A stretch of 64,000 nucleotides of DNA from an uncultured bacterium (GCA_937996235.1 CALKVK010000015.1:30994-94993), one strand, 5' to 3'. Shown: positions 38,189 to 46,643, counted from the first letter of the stretch. The notes: generated by a model from the letters alone, not told the origin. Numbers and translations are program-made.

Positions 38189-39850
38189 ATGCAGGACCTC
38201 GTAGACCGCCTCGTCCGCCGCCCGTGCCTCCAGCAGGCACGGCTCGCGGGCAACTCCGTTCGCAACGCGTACCACCGCAACCCCGACGACGTGATGGCGG
38301 GGCTGGCGTCGTGGAGCGCGCACCCGAGTCCGTTCGTGCGCATCGCCTCCGGCGTGGCGTACGGGGTGATCGGGGCCCGCGACCGCGACTCGCTCACGCG
38401 CATCCTGCCGTTCGTGGAGCGGCTCGCGAACGACGCCGACCCCGAGGTGCGCGAGCACGGCGCGGAGGGCGCCCTCGAGGAGCTCTGGCTGGCCCACGCC
38501 GACGCGCTCTGGACCGTGCTCGAGCAGTGGCTCCAGGGCAAGAACGACCGTGTCCGCGAGGTCGTGATCCGCACGGTCGCGCGCATCGCGGTCGGCGGGA
38601 AGATCTCGCGGCCGAGCCTGCTGCGGCGCTTCATCGAGCGCGGGCTCGAGCTCTACGACGCGCTCGTGCCCGGCGCGTCCCCCACCGTCGTGGCCACGCT
38701 CACGACCGCGGTGGACGGCATGGGCTGCCTCGCGCCCGAGGTGGTGACGCCGTTCGTGCGGCGCTGCGCCGAGCGCGACGACGCGTCGTCGCTCTCGCTC
38801 GTGCTCGACGTCGCGCGCACGCCGTTCGGCTCGCTGTGCGAGGGCGTCGACTTCGAGGACGCGGGCATGCGCCTCGGCCGCATGCGCCACGCGGCGGAGA
38901 CGGATGTCGCCGGACTCGTCAACCAGGGCGTCGGCGACGTGGAGCACCTCTCGCTCATGGGCACGTCGTTCCTCGTGCGGCAGATGAGCGACCACCTGCC
39001 CTGGACGTGGATCGCCGACCCGTACCGCGGCTGCCAGATGCGCTGCACGTTCTGCAACGCGCGCACCGGCGACGAGTGGAGCGGCGACTCGGCGGAGAAG
39101 TTCCGGCGCCGCGTGACCGTCGTGCAGAACGCGCCGCAGCTCGCGGCGATGGAGCTGCGCAACGAGGAGCTCGCACCGCGCGTCGGCAACGTGCTCGGCA
39201 TCGGCGTCACGTCCGACCCGTACCAGCCGGGCGAGGAGCGCCACCAGGTCACGCGCGAGCTGCTGAAGGCGTGCCTCGAGAGCGGCCACCCGGTCGTCGT
39301 GCAGACGCGCCAGGCGCTGATCCTGCGCGACGTGGACCTGCTCGAGATGCTCGCGAAGCGCGACCTCGTGAACGTCTACGTCGCGCTGCAGGCCGCCGAG
39401 GACGACGTGCGCGCGCGCATGGAGCCCGACGGCGCAACGGTGGCGGAGCGCCTGCGCGTCATGCGCGTGCTCTCGAGCCGCGGCGTGCCCGTCGCGCTGC
39501 TGCTCTCGCCCGTGATGCCCGAGGTCACCGACGACCTCGAGCTGCTCGGGGACACGCTGCGCCGCGCGAAGGACGCGGGCGCGTCGTGGGTCACCGCGGA
39601 GGTGCTGAACCTGCACGGCTCCGCGCGCGCGAAGGTGCGCCTCTTCCTCGAGTCGCAGTCGCCGGCGATGGTGGACACCTACCGCGCGCTCTACACGGCC
39701 GGTGCACGGCCGGGCGATCCCGATCCGGCGTACGAGCGCTGCCTGCTCGAGGAGACGCTGCCCGAGCTCGCGCGGCAGCACGGTCTCGTCCAGACGGCGC
39801 GCATGCTGACGTCCGGACGCGACCCGCAGCTCTGCCTCGTGCGCCGCTGA
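38189..39850 (+). CDS. HEAT-like repeats fused to a radical SAM domain (SPL/Rv2578c-type)
   Basis: 553 residues. Residues about 1-210 are helical with HEAT-like repeats (SWSAHPSPFVRIASGVAYGV; PEVREHGAEGALEELWLAH; DRVREVVIRTVARIAVGG). Residues about 250-540 are radical SAM: PYRGCQMRCTFCNAR places the three cluster Cys at 282, 286 and 289 in a CxxxCxxC arrangement; GIGVTSDPYQPGEERHQVTR and GHPVVVQTRQALILRDVDLL match the spore-photoproduct-lyase-like/PA0069 group. Substrate unknown; the group includes DNA lesion repair enzymes but most members are uncharacterised. The ATG has no strong binding site upstream. Confidence 0.82.
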   Translation: MQDLVDRLVRRPCLQQARLAGNSVRNAYHRNPDDVMAGLASWSAHPSPFVRIASGVAYGVIGARDRDSLTRILPFVERLANDADPEVREHGAEGALEELWLAHADALWTVLEQWLQGKNDRVREVVIRTVARIAVGGKISRPSLLRRFIERGLELYDALVPGASPTVVATLTTAVDGMGCLAPEVVTPFVRRCAERDDASSLSLVLDVARTPFGSLCEGVDFEDAGMRLGRMRHAAETDVAGLVNQGVGDVEHLSLMGTSFLVRQMSDHLPWTWIADPYRGCQMRCTFCNARTGDEWSGDSAEKFRRRVTVVQNAPQLAAMELRNEELAPRVGNVLGIGVTSDPYQPGEERHQVTRELLKACLESGHPVVVQTRQALILRDVDLLEMLAKRDLVNVYVALQAAEDDVRARMEPDGATVAERLRVMRVLSSRGVPVALLLSPVMPEVTDDLELLGDTLRRAKDAGASWVTAEVLNLHGSARAKVRLFLESQSPAMVDTYRALYTAGARPGDPDPAYERCLLEETLPELARQHGLVQTARMLTSGRDPQLCLVRR

Positions 39851-39882
39851 GCGCACGCGGGCGGACGCCCGCTGCGCGCCGC

Positions 39883-40332
39883 TCAGCGCGTGCCGGCGGA
39901 GCCCGGCGCGCGGCAGTCGGGACAGCGGCCGAACAGGCGCAGCGAGTGGCTCACGAGTTCGAAGCCGTGCGCCTCCGCGACCTGCCGCTGCAGCGCCTCG
40001 ATCGCCTCGTTCTCGAACTCGACGATGCGACCGCAGCGCGAGCAGATCAGGTGGTCGTGGTGGTGCTGCCCCACCATCACCTCGTACATGAGCTGGCCGC
40101 GCTGGAACTCACGGCTCTCGACGAACTCGCCCTCGCAGAGCAGCGCCAGCGTGCGGTACACGGACGCGCGGCTCACGCGGTGACCGCGCGCGCGCAGCCG
40201 GTCGAGCAGGTCGTCGGCGGTGAAGTGGTCGTCGGTGTCGAGCAGCACCTCGACGATGCGACGACGCGCGTCGGTGCTGCGCAGCCCGCGGCTGCGCAGG
40301 TAGCGGATCACGCGCTCGACTCCCTCCGTCAT
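39883..40332 (-). CDS. Fur-family metalloregulator
   Basis: 149 residues. Winged helix with ERVIRYLRSRGLRSTDARRR and HRVSRASVYRTLALL as recognition region; metal sites GQHHHDHLICSRCGRIVEFE and the second CxxC pair FGRCPDC. This fits Fur/PerR/Zur; the HHHDH stretch and two CxxC pairs are compatible with any of them, and the target metal cannot be told from sequence. Convergent with the radical SAM gene (32-nt gap). Confidence 0.92.
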   Translation of the reverse strand: MTEGVERVIRYLRSRGLRSTDARRRIVEVLLDTDDHFTADDLLDRLRARGHRVSRASVYRTLALLCEGEFVESREFQRGQLMYEVMVGQHHHDHLICSRCGRIVEFENEAIEALQRQVAEAHGFELVSHSLRLFGRCPDCRAPGSAGTR

Positions 40333-40409
40333 CGCGCGCAGTTGTAGCGGACGCCGCGCTCCCCGTCGCGTGACGACTTCGCGCGCGGCGCCCGGCGCCG
40401 CCGCGGCGC

Positions 40410-41159
40410 TCAGCGCGCCGCGCGCAGGAGCGCGAGGAAGCGCGCGATCTCGCGCTGCACCTTCGGGTACTGGCGCACGACGAGCTTGTCCTTGAGCACG
40501 GCGATCGAGACGCCCTCGTCGTCCCACGTGTCCGCGGCGACGTACTCCTTCACCATCTCCGCGACCTTGTCGCCGTCGGCGAACGGGTTCTCGACCTCCG
40601 AGACCTCCTCGTCCTCGAACTCGGCGCCGGACGGGTGCAGGTTGATGTCCGGTCCGGGGAAGTTCATGAGCGGCGCCGTCAGCTCCCCGATCGGGTAGAT
40701 GCGCAGCACCGGCTTCCCGCGCGCGGCGGCCTTCGTCGTCACGCGCAGGATCCCGCCGTCGAACGCGAGCGCCGTGTCCGTGAACCGCAGCGTCAGGTCC
40801 ACGACCTGGAGCAGCGAGACGCGCTCGAGCTTCATCGTGAGGTGCGGCAGGGCGTCGAGTCCGTCGCGCTGGAGCTCCGGCGCGACGATCACGTTGAAGC
40901 CCGCCACGCGCGCGACGAACGCGACCACGTCGGCGAGCTCCATCTCGCGGAAGTCGACGCTCACGCGCTGCGCGTCGAGCCGCCGGCGCGCCTCCTCGAG
41001 GGAGCGCGGCGCCGGGCGCTGCACGAGCGGCGTGCCCGCCGCGGGAGCCGGCGCCTTCGCGGTCACGCCGGCGGCAGGGGCAGCCGGGCGGTCCCCGGCG
41101 GCGGCGGGCGCCGCGAGCACGGCGAGGCCGAGTGCGAGGCAGGCGAGCAGTGAGCGCAT
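40410..41159 (-). CDS. Stand-alone secretin N-domain (STN/N0-N1-like) periplasmic protein
   Basis: 249 residues. Signal peptide MRSLLACLALGLAVLAAPAAA. Residues about 65-150 follow the secretin N0 pattern: VSVDFREMELADVVAFVARV, AGFNVIVAPELQ, LTMKLERVSLLQVVDLTLRF, then GGILRVTT. Residues 155-245 (LRIYPIGELTAPLMNFPGPD, followed by INLHPSG, then KLVVRQYPKVQREIARFLALL) align in order with the corresponding part of the secretin at 46807 (MYDIKDLATPIANFPGDEIN, DP.G, TLVVKAPATTHAKI). The channel-forming beta domain is missing. GGAGG precedes the ATG. It could be a soluble partner or assembly factor of the secretins. Confidence 0.8.
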   Translation of the reverse strand: MRSLLACLALGLAVLAAPAAAGDRPAAPAAGVTAKAPAPAAGTPLVQRPAPRSLEEARRRLDAQRVSVDFREMELADVVAFVARVAGFNVIVAPELQRDGLDALPHLTMKLERVSLLQVVDLTLRFTDTALAFDGGILRVTTKAAARGKPVLRIYPIGELTAPLMNFPGPDINLHPSGAEFEDEEVSEVENPFADGDKVAEMVKEYVAADTWDDEGVSIAVLKDKLVVRQYPKVQREIARFLALLRAAR

Positions 41160-41259
41160 GCGAGGAACCTCCGACCGCGACCCCGCCGCCATGCTAGCGG
41201 TCGCCGCCGGGGCGGGAAGGGGCCGCGCCGCAGCCGGCCCGCGGCGACGCGGCGGCCCG

Positions 41260-42537
41260 TCAGCGGCCGAGCGCGCGCGACGCGATGTCGCGGCGGAACT
41301 GCATGCCGTCGAAGCGGATGCGCTCGACCGCCTCGTACGCGCGGTCGCGCGCCGCCTCGACGTTCGCGCCGAGCGCGGTGACGCCGAGCACGCGGCCGCC
41401 GTTCGTGACGACGTCGTCGCCCACGCGCTTCGTCCCGGCGTGGAACACGAGCACGTCGTCGAGCTCCCCCGCCTCGCGCAGGCCGTGGATCGCGTCGCCC
41501 TTGCGCGCGGACTCCGGGTAGCCCGCCGACGCGAGCACCACGCACACGGCCGGTCGCGGGTCCCAGTCGAGGTCCTCGACCTGGTTCAGGCGCCCTTCGG
41601 CGCACGCGGCGAGCAGCGGCACGAGGTCCGAGCGCAGCCGCGGCAGCACGACCTGCGTCTCGGGGTCGCCGAAGCGGCTGTTGAACTCGATGACGCGCGG
41701 ACCGCCGCGGGTCGCCATCAGCCCCGCGTACAGGACGCCGCGGTAGTCGACGTGCTCCCGCGCGAGCGCATGGACGATGCGGACGAGGATCTCGCGCGTG
41801 ACGACGTCGAGCAGCGCGCGCGTCGCGACGGGCGCAGGGCTGTACGCGCCCATGCCGCCCGTGTTCGGGCCGCGGTCGCCGTCGAAGATGCGCTTGTGGT
41901 CCTGCGCCGACTCGAGCACGGCGAGCGTGCGCCCGTCGGTCAGCGCGTGGACGCTCACCTCCTCGCCGCGCAGGTGCTCCTCGATCACGACGGTGCGCCC
42001 CGCGTCGCCGAAGCGCCCCCCCTCGAGCATCGCGTGGACGGCGTCGAGCGCCTCCTCCAGCGTCTCGGCCACCACGACGCCCTTGCCCGCCGCGAGGCCG
42101 TCGGCCTTGAGCACGATCGGGAAGTGGCGCTGCGCCTCGATGTACTCGACGGCCTCGTCGAGACGGTCGAACGTGCGCGCCGACGCCGTCGGCAGGACGT
42201 AGCGGTGCATGAGCTGCTTCGCGTACGACTTCGACGCCTCGAGACGGGCGCCCGCCGCGCCGGGCCCGAAGACGAGCACGTCGGCCGCGCGCAGGCGGTC
42301 GGCGAGCCCGGCCGCGAGCGGCGCCTCGGGCCCGACCACGACCAGCCCGATGCGCTCCTTGCGGCACAGCGCGGCGATGCCGTCGTGGTCGCCGTCGGCG
42401 ATGTCCGCCGTCTCGGCGACCGTCGACGTGCCGGCGTTGCCGGGCGTCACGATCAGCCGCTCGACGAGCGGGCTCTGCCGGATCTTCCACGCGAGCGCGT
42501 GCTCGCGCCCGCCGCCGCCCACCACCAGGACTCGCAT
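41260..42537 (-). CDS. purD: Phosphoribosylamine-glycine ligase
   Basis: Second step of de novo purine synthesis. 425 residues. MRVLVVGGGGREHALAWKI at the N-terminus, ATP-grasp segments LKADGLAAGKGVVV and EEHLRGEEVSVHALTDG, PNTGGMGAYSPAP, and EFNSRFGDPETQVV. All features of an intact PurD. It stands alone; no other pur genes are nearby. Divergent from the tRNA cluster with a 289-nt gap in which I see no gene. Confidence 0.97.
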   Translation of the reverse strand: MRVLVVGGGGREHALAWKIRQSPLVERLIVTPGNAGTSTVAETADIADGDHDGIAALCRKERIGLVVVGPEAPLAAGLADRLRAADVLVFGPGAAGARLEASKSYAKQLMHRYVLPTASARTFDRLDEAVEYIEAQRHFPIVLKADGLAAGKGVVVAETLEEALDAVHAMLEGGRFGDAGRTVVIEEHLRGEEVSVHALTDGRTLAVLESAQDHKRIFDGDRGPNTGGMGAYSPAPVATRALLDVVTREILVRIVHALAREHVDYRGVLYAGLMATRGGPRVIEFNSRFGDPETQVVLPRLRSDLVPLLAACAEGRLNQVEDLDWDPRPAVCVVLASAGYPESARKGDAIHGLREAGELDDVLVFHAGTKRVGDDVVTNGGRVLGVTALGANVEAARDRAYEAVERIRFDGMQFRRDIASRALGR

Positions 42538-42826
42538 CGTGCCTCCCGTGCCGTCGCCGCGGCGGCATTCTGGACGAGACGTGGGCGCCTCCGAAGCGCT
42601 GCCGGGCGGCGCGATTTCCCTACCGTCGCGCGCCCGCGCCGTCCTACGCTCCCCGGCCCTTCGCGCGGGCCCGACCTGCGCGCCGTTCCGCCCCCGCGGC
42701 GGAGCCTGACACGACGGACGGCAGACGTCCCCCGGGCGCCGCTCGCGGCGTGCGGGGACGGTTCCCGCGGCGCGCGTGCGACGCGGCGCCGGCGGGGCAG
42801 CGCCGCGGACGGGCCGCAGCCGCGGA

Positions 42827-42904
42827 CGGGGCGTAGCTCAGCCTGGCTAGAGCGCCTGCTTTGGGAGCAGGAGGCCGGAGGTTCGAATCCTCTCGCCCCG
42901 ACCA
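42827..42904 (+). tRNA. tRNA-Pro (anticodon TGG)
   Basis: Acceptor stem CGGGGCG/CGCCCCG, D-arm with GTAGCTCAGCCTGGC, anticodon stem CCTGC/GCAGG closing the loop TTTGGGA (anticodon TGG), T-arm with GGTTCGAATCC, discriminator A and an encoded CCA. First of four tRNA genes on the plus strand. Confidence 0.97.
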
Positions 42905-42940
42905 GAGCCCGCCCGCGCGGCCCGGCGGCGACGCACACAC

Positions 42941-42980
42941 GGCACGCACGGCACGCACGGCACGCACGGCACGCACGGCA
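42941..42980. repeat. Tandem 9-bp repeat between tRNA-Pro and tRNA-Arg
   Basis: Four perfect copies of ggcacgcac (42941-42976) plus a partial fifth. Unit length and lack of spacers rule out a CRISPR; it is a simple tandem repeat in the tRNA spacer. Confidence 0.85.
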
Positions 42981-43054
42981 CCGCACGCGCGCCGCACACG
43001 ACGCGCCTGCGACGTGCGCGAACACGGCGCGTCTGCGACGCGCGCGGACACAGC

Positions 43055-43131
43055 GCGCCGATAGCTCAGTTGGACAGAGCAGCGGATTTCTAATCCGCCG
43101 GTCGCAGGTTCGAGTCCTGCTCGGCGCGCCA
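43055..43131 (+). tRNA. tRNA-Arg (anticodon TCT)
   Basis: Acceptor stem GCGCCGA/TCGGCGC, anticodon stem GCGGA/TCCGC closing the loop TTTCTAA (anticodon TCT, reading AGA/AGG), T-arm GCAGG-TTCGAGT-CCTGC, discriminator G and encoded CCA. Confidence 0.96.
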
Positions 43132-43159
43132 GCGCCGCGCGCGGCCCGGACGGCGCATC

Positions 43160-43207
43160 GGCCGGACGAGACGCTGGCCGGACGACACGGTGGCCGGACG
43201 ACACGGT
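43160..43207. repeat. Three tandem 16-bp repeats abutting tRNA-His
   Basis: Units ggccggacgagacgct (43160-43175), ggccggacgacacggt (43176-43191) and an identical ggccggacgacacggt (43192-43207). The last unit ends exactly where the tRNA-His gene begins (its G-1), which is compatible with slippage or with a processing or leader signal. Confidence 0.8.
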
Positions 43208-43285
43208 GGTGGGTGTAGCTCAGTTGGTTAGAGCGCCTGACTGTGGCTCAGGAGGTCGCGGGTTCAAATCCCGTCACTCACCCCA
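43208..43285 (+). tRNA. tRNA-His (anticodon GTG)
   Basis: Extra G at -1 opposite C73, acceptor stem GTGGGTG/CACTCAC, anticodon stem CCTGA/TCAGG with loop CTGTGGC (anticodon GTG), T-arm with GGTTCAAATCCCG, encoded CCA. Confidence 0.96.
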
Positions 43286-43376
43286 TCCGGCAGCGTCCGG
43301 CAACCCGTCCGGCACCCGCTGCGGCAGCCCGTCGGGGCCGCGGTGACGGACGCCACGCCGCTCCCGTCGCGGCAAC

Positions 43377-43405
43377 TTGCGGACGGCGCCGGGCCGCGCT
43401 ATGAC
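43377..43405 (+). promoter_or_regulatory. Promoter for tRNA-Lys
   Basis: TTGCGG (43377-43382), 17-bp spacer, TATGAC (43400-43405), about 76 bases upstream of the mature tRNA end. The long distance from tRNA-His and this promoter suggest that tRNA-Lys is transcribed separately. Confidence 0.6.
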
Positions 43406-43481
43406 TTGCCCTCCCGTGCCGGGCGCCGCTCGCGCGCGCCACGGCGGGGACGTCGGCGGGCTCCCGCCGGCGGCGGAACGT

Positions 43482-43558
43482 GCCTCCTTAGCTCAGTTGG
43501 TTAGAGCAACGGATTCTTAATCCGTGGGTCCTAGGTTCGAGTCCTAGAGGGGGCACCA
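43482..43558 (+). tRNA. tRNA-Lys (anticodon CTT)
   Basis: Acceptor stem GCCTCCT/AGGGGGC, anticodon stem ACGGA/TCCGT with loop TTCTTAA (anticodon CTT), T-arm CTAGG-TTCGAGT-CCTAG, discriminator A and encoded CCA. The EamA gene starts 58 nt downstream. Confidence 0.96.
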
Positions 43559-43616
43559 GCACCCGCGCGCGGCGCCGCGCGCCCGGCCGGCGACGCCCGG
43601 CCGCCCGCTCTCCGCC

Positions 43617-44567
43617 GTGACGAGGGACGCCGTCCGCACCGTGGCCGCGCTCGCCGTCGGGACGCTCGCCGTCTCCGCCGCGGCGCCGCTCATCCGCCTC
43701 GCCGCCCTGCCCGCCGTGGCGCTGGCCGCGTGGCGCACGGCGACGTGCGGCGCGCTGTACGCGGCGCTCCGTCCGCGCGACCTCGCGGCGCTGCGCGGTC
43801 TCGGCTCGCGCGAGTGGCTCCTGCTCGCCGCGGCGAGCTCGCTGCTCGCGCTGCACTTCGGCCTCTGGATCTCCGCGTTCGAGCACACGTCGTACGCGTC
43901 GACGGTGCTGCTGCTCGTCACGCAGCCGCTCTTCGGCGCGCTCGTCGGTCGCGTCGCGTACGGGGAGCGGCTCGGCGCCGCCACGTGGTTCGCGCTCGCG
44001 GGCGCGGCCGGCGGGCTGGCGCTGCTCGTGCACGCCGACGTGCGCGGCGCCGCGGAGACGCCGCCCGCCGACGCGCTGCTCGGCGACGCGCTCGCGGTGC
44101 TCGGCAGTCTCGCGATCGCGCTCTACTACGTGGCCGTGCGCCCGCTGCGGCGCGCGCTCCCGTTCGCGCCGTTCATGGCGGCGACGTACGGCGGCGCCGG
44201 CCTGCTGCTCGCCGGCGCCGCGCTCGCGCTCGGCGTGCCGCTCCACGGCTACGCGACGGCGTCGTGGGGCTGGCTCGCCGTCCTGGTCCTGCTCCCCACC
44301 GCCGTCGGCCACGCCTGCTTCAATTGGGCCGTCCCGCGCGTGCGCTTCTTCACGCTGAACCTGCTCATCGTGCTGGAGCCGGCGCTCGCCCTCGCGTTCG
44401 GCGTGGCGTTCCTCGCCGAACGCGTCACGGCGCCGCAGGTCGTGGGCGGGGGCGTGCTCGGCGCGGCGGTGCTGGTCGGGCTCCGGCGCCCGCCGCAGCC
44501 GCCGCGCGCGGACGCGTCGACGGACGCGGCGACCGATACGGCGACCGATGCGGAGGACGGCCCGTGA
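43617..44567 (+). CDS. EamA-family (DMT) membrane transporter
   Basis: 316 residues, GTG start. About ten helices in two EamA repeats: AAWRTATCGALYAAL, LHFGLWISAFEHTSYASTVL, then in the second half LGSLAIALYYVAVRPLRRAL and GHACFNWAVPRVRFFTLNLL, with LEPALALAFGVAFLAERVT as the usual end. Substrates of this superfamily range from metabolites to amino acids; none can be assigned. C-terminal tail is a short acidic repeat (ASTDAATDTATDA). Overlaps the next gene by GTGA. Confidence 0.88.
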   Translation: MTRDAVRTVAALAVGTLAVSAAAPLIRLAALPAVALAAWRTATCGALYAALRPRDLAALRGLGSREWLLLAAASSLLALHFGLWISAFEHTSYASTVLLLVTQPLFGALVGRVAYGERLGAATWFALAGAAGGLALLVHADVRGAAETPPADALLGDALAVLGSLAIALYYVAVRPLRRALPFAPFMAATYGGAGLLLAGAALALGVPLHGYATASWGWLAVLVLLPTAVGHACFNWAVPRVRFFTLNLLIVLEPALALAFGVAFLAERVTAPQVVGGGVLGAAVLVGLRRPPQPPRADASTDAATDTATDAEDGP

Positions 44568-45424
44568 GCGTGACGAGCACCGAAGCCGACGACCTGCGCG
44601 CCGAGCTGGCCCGCCTCACGCGGGCGGCGCGCGCGCTCGTCGCGGCCGAGCGCGAGGCCGGTCACGTCGCGCTCCCCGGGCTGCCCGAGCCGCCCCCCGC
44701 GCCGGCGGCCGCGCCCGTCGAGCGCGCGCCGTCCGCCGCCCCGGCTCCGTCGCGCGCGACGGAGCCCGCCGGCGCGTCGCGCGCGCCGGCGGCACCTCGC
44801 GCGGCCCCGGCGCCCGACGACGCGTTCACGCCGCGCGTCCGCCCGCTCGAGCTTCCGGAGAGCGCGCTCGCGCCGTTCGGCGACCTGCCCGCGCGCGTCG
44901 ACGCGTGTCGGCGCTGCGGCCTCGGCGCGCAGCGGACGCGCTGCGTCTTCGGCGAGGGCACGGCGCCGACCGACCTCGTGTTCTGCGGCGAGGCACCGGG
45001 CTTCGAGGAGGACCGCAGCGGACGCCCGTTCGTGGGCGCCGCGGGCGAGCTCCTCACCGCCATGATCGAGCGCGGCATGGGGCGGCGACGCGAGGACGTG
45101 TTCGTGTTGAACACGCTCAAGTGCCGCCCGCCGCGCAACCGGCCGCCGGCTCCCGACGAGGTCGCGGCCTGCCGCCCGTTCCTCGAGGAGCAGCTCGCGG
45201 TGCTGCGCCCGCGCGTCATCGTGGCGCTCGGCAACCACGCCGTGCACGCCCTGCTCGACGAGACGCGCGGCATCACGCGCCTGCGCGGCCAGGTGATCGA
45301 ACGCTACGGCGCGCGCGTCGTGCCGACGTTCCATCCCGCGTACCTGCTGCGCAACCCGGCCGCGAAACGCGAGACGTGGGAGGACCTCAAGCTGGTCCTG
45401 CGGCTGCTGGCGGAACCCGCGTGA
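44564..45424 (+). CDS. Family 4 uracil-DNA glycosylase (Fe-S)
   Basis: 286 residues, GTG start. Residues about 1-95 are a low-complexity P/A/E linker after a short coiled coil, unusual but common in planctomycete members. Glycosylase core: CRRCGLGAQRTRCVFGEG supplies the first cluster cysteines, GEAPGFEEDRSGRPFVGAAG the catalytic loop, NTLKCRPPRNRPPAPDE the further Cys and uracil pocket, and FHPAYLLRNPAAKRETWEDL the C-terminal His motif. Removes uracil from DNA arising by cytosine deamination, which matters in a GC-rich genome. Confidence 0.93.
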   Translation: MSVTSTEADDLRAELARLTRAARALVAAEREAGHVALPGLPEPPPAPAAAPVERAPSAAPAPSRATEPAGASRAPAAPRAAPAPDDAFTPRVRPLELPESALAPFGDLPARVDACRRCGLGAQRTRCVFGEGTAPTDLVFCGEAPGFEEDRSGRPFVGAAGELLTAMIERGMGRRREDVFVLNTLKCRPPRNRPPAPDEVAACRPFLEEQLAVLRPRVIVALGNHAVHALLDETRGITRLRGQVIERYGARVVPTFHPAYLLRNPAAKRETWEDLKLVLRLLAEPA

Positions 45425-45491
45425 CCTGTGGGCGCGCCGCCGCGCGCGCAGTAGCATCGCGAGGCCGCGCGACGCCGCGGCGCGACCGGTC

Positions 45492-46556
45492 GTGAGCGCA
45501 CCGAATCCTCTCTGGGGCATCCACGTGACGCGCGGCGCCGTGTGCGGCGCGTTCGTCCTGCGCGGCGACGACGGGCGCCACGAGGTGCTCGACGGCTTCG
45601 TCGAGACGACCGCGGACGCGCCGCGCGACGCGGTGCGTCGGGCGCTCGCGCGGCGCGAGGTGCGCGGGCGTCCCGCGTGGATCGCCGTCGGCGACGAGAG
45701 CTGCGCCGTGGGCACCGGCGAGATCGACCGCTCCGAGCTCGAGATGACGGACGAGGAGGTCGTGTTCACGCTGCACGACTTCGCGCCGTTCGAGCCGGGC
45801 GAGGGCCAGCTCCTCTACCACCGCGTCGGCAGCGGCGAGGAGCGCCGCTACATGGTGGCGGCGGTGCCCGCGGCCACGTCCGCCGCGTTCGCCTCCGTGG
45901 CCGCGGAGCTCGATCCCGCGCGGCACGGCCTCGGCCTCGCCTCGCCCGCGCTGGCGCGCGGCGTGCGCGCGCTCGGACTGGTCGGGCGTTCGGGGTACGC
46001 GGTGGACGTGCAGGACGACGTCACCCGCGTGCTGGCGTTCGACGGCGACCGCGTGCGCCGCTACCTCGTGGCGGCCGGGCTGCGCGAGCTCGCGCGCGAC
46101 GGCGGCGCGGTGGCGCTCGCCCACGACCTCGTGCGCCTCGCGGACTACCACCGCGAGCTCTCGCGCCGCGGCCCCGGCGGGCCGCGGCCGGACTTCGCGC
46201 TCGTCGGCGCCGGCGCCTCCCGCGCGCGCGCCGCGCTCGCGGCCGCGCTCGGGGAGCGCCTCGCGCCCGCCGCGTTCCGCTCGGAGCCGACCCACGCCCT
46301 CGACGGCGCGGGGGGCGGCGCGCTCGACGACGCGCGCGCAGTCGAGCTCGTCGGAGCGGTCGGCGCGGCGCTCGAGGCGCTCGGCGCGCCGACCGCGCGA
46401 CTGCCGCTCGCCGACGTGCCCGCCGACGTGCCCGACCCGCCCGCCGGACCGTCACCGACCGTCCAGGCGCTGCTCGTGGCCGCGGCCGTCGTCGCCGTCG
46501 GCACGGCCGCACTCGGCGTGTGGATCGCCCTCGGACGCCCCGGCGCGCGGGGGTGA
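45492..46556 (+). CDS. PilM-like actin-fold protein with C-terminal membrane helix
   Basis: 354 residues, GTG start. N-terminal LWGIHVTRGAVCGAFVL resembles the first phosphate-binding strand turn of PilM (D/H-I-x-x-x-x-V-K/C-A). MTDEEVVFTLHDFAPFEPGE and LLYHRVGSGEERRYMVAAVP follow the PilM order, where an Ile/Phe-Pro-Phe motif precedes the ATPase core. Residues about 170-270 form a second subdomain, then a P/A/D-rich linker and a terminal helix (VQALLVAAAVVAVGTAALGV), as in GspL-like proteins that combine PilM and PilN parts. No pilin, PilB/T or PilN/O genes lie nearby. It directly precedes a secretin gene, so a shared system is plausible. Identity moderate. Confidence 0.6.
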   Translation: MSAPNPLWGIHVTRGAVCGAFVLRGDDGRHEVLDGFVETTADAPRDAVRRALARREVRGRPAWIAVGDESCAVGTGEIDRSELEMTDEEVVFTLHDFAPFEPGEGQLLYHRVGSGEERRYMVAAVPAATSAAFASVAAELDPARHGLGLASPALARGVRALGLVGRSGYAVDVQDDVTRVLAFDGDRVRRYLVAAGLRELARDGGAVALAHDLVRLADYHRELSRRGPGGPRPDFALVGAGASRARAALAAALGERLAPAAFRSEPTHALDGAGGGALDDARAVELVGAVGAALEALGAPTARLPLADVPADVPDPPAGPSPTVQALLVAAAVVAVGTAALGVWIALGRPGARG

Positions 46557-46628
46557 GAGCGCCCCGCGGAGGGCGGCCCGCAGGCCGCGCGCGACGCGGC
46601 GACGCCGCCCGCGAGAGGCTTGGAAAAA

Positions 46629-46643
46629 TGACAGACGGGTGAC
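46629..46643. promoter_or_regulatory. 15-bp box upstream of the first secretin gene
   Basis: tgacagacgggtgac, identical to 59352-59366 upstream of the other secretin gene. It lies 164 bases before the ATG. The left part (ATGACA) resembles a -35, with TAGTAG 20 bases further on as a weak -10, so it may be a promoter plus overlapping operator. Confidence 0.45.

Noticed and set aside
36335..39856. Very long open frames (over 1000 codons) on both strands across the same DNA
   Set aside because: They are by-products of extreme GC content; only the segments with signal peptides, family motifs and ribosome binding sites are genes.
42941..42980. Possible CRISPR array
   Set aside because: Nine-base unit, no spacers, no cas genes; a simple tandem repeat.
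42827..43558. Genomic island integrated at a tRNA gene
   Set aside because: No integrase, no tRNA 3' fragment duplicate and no mobile genes are seen near the cluster within the window.
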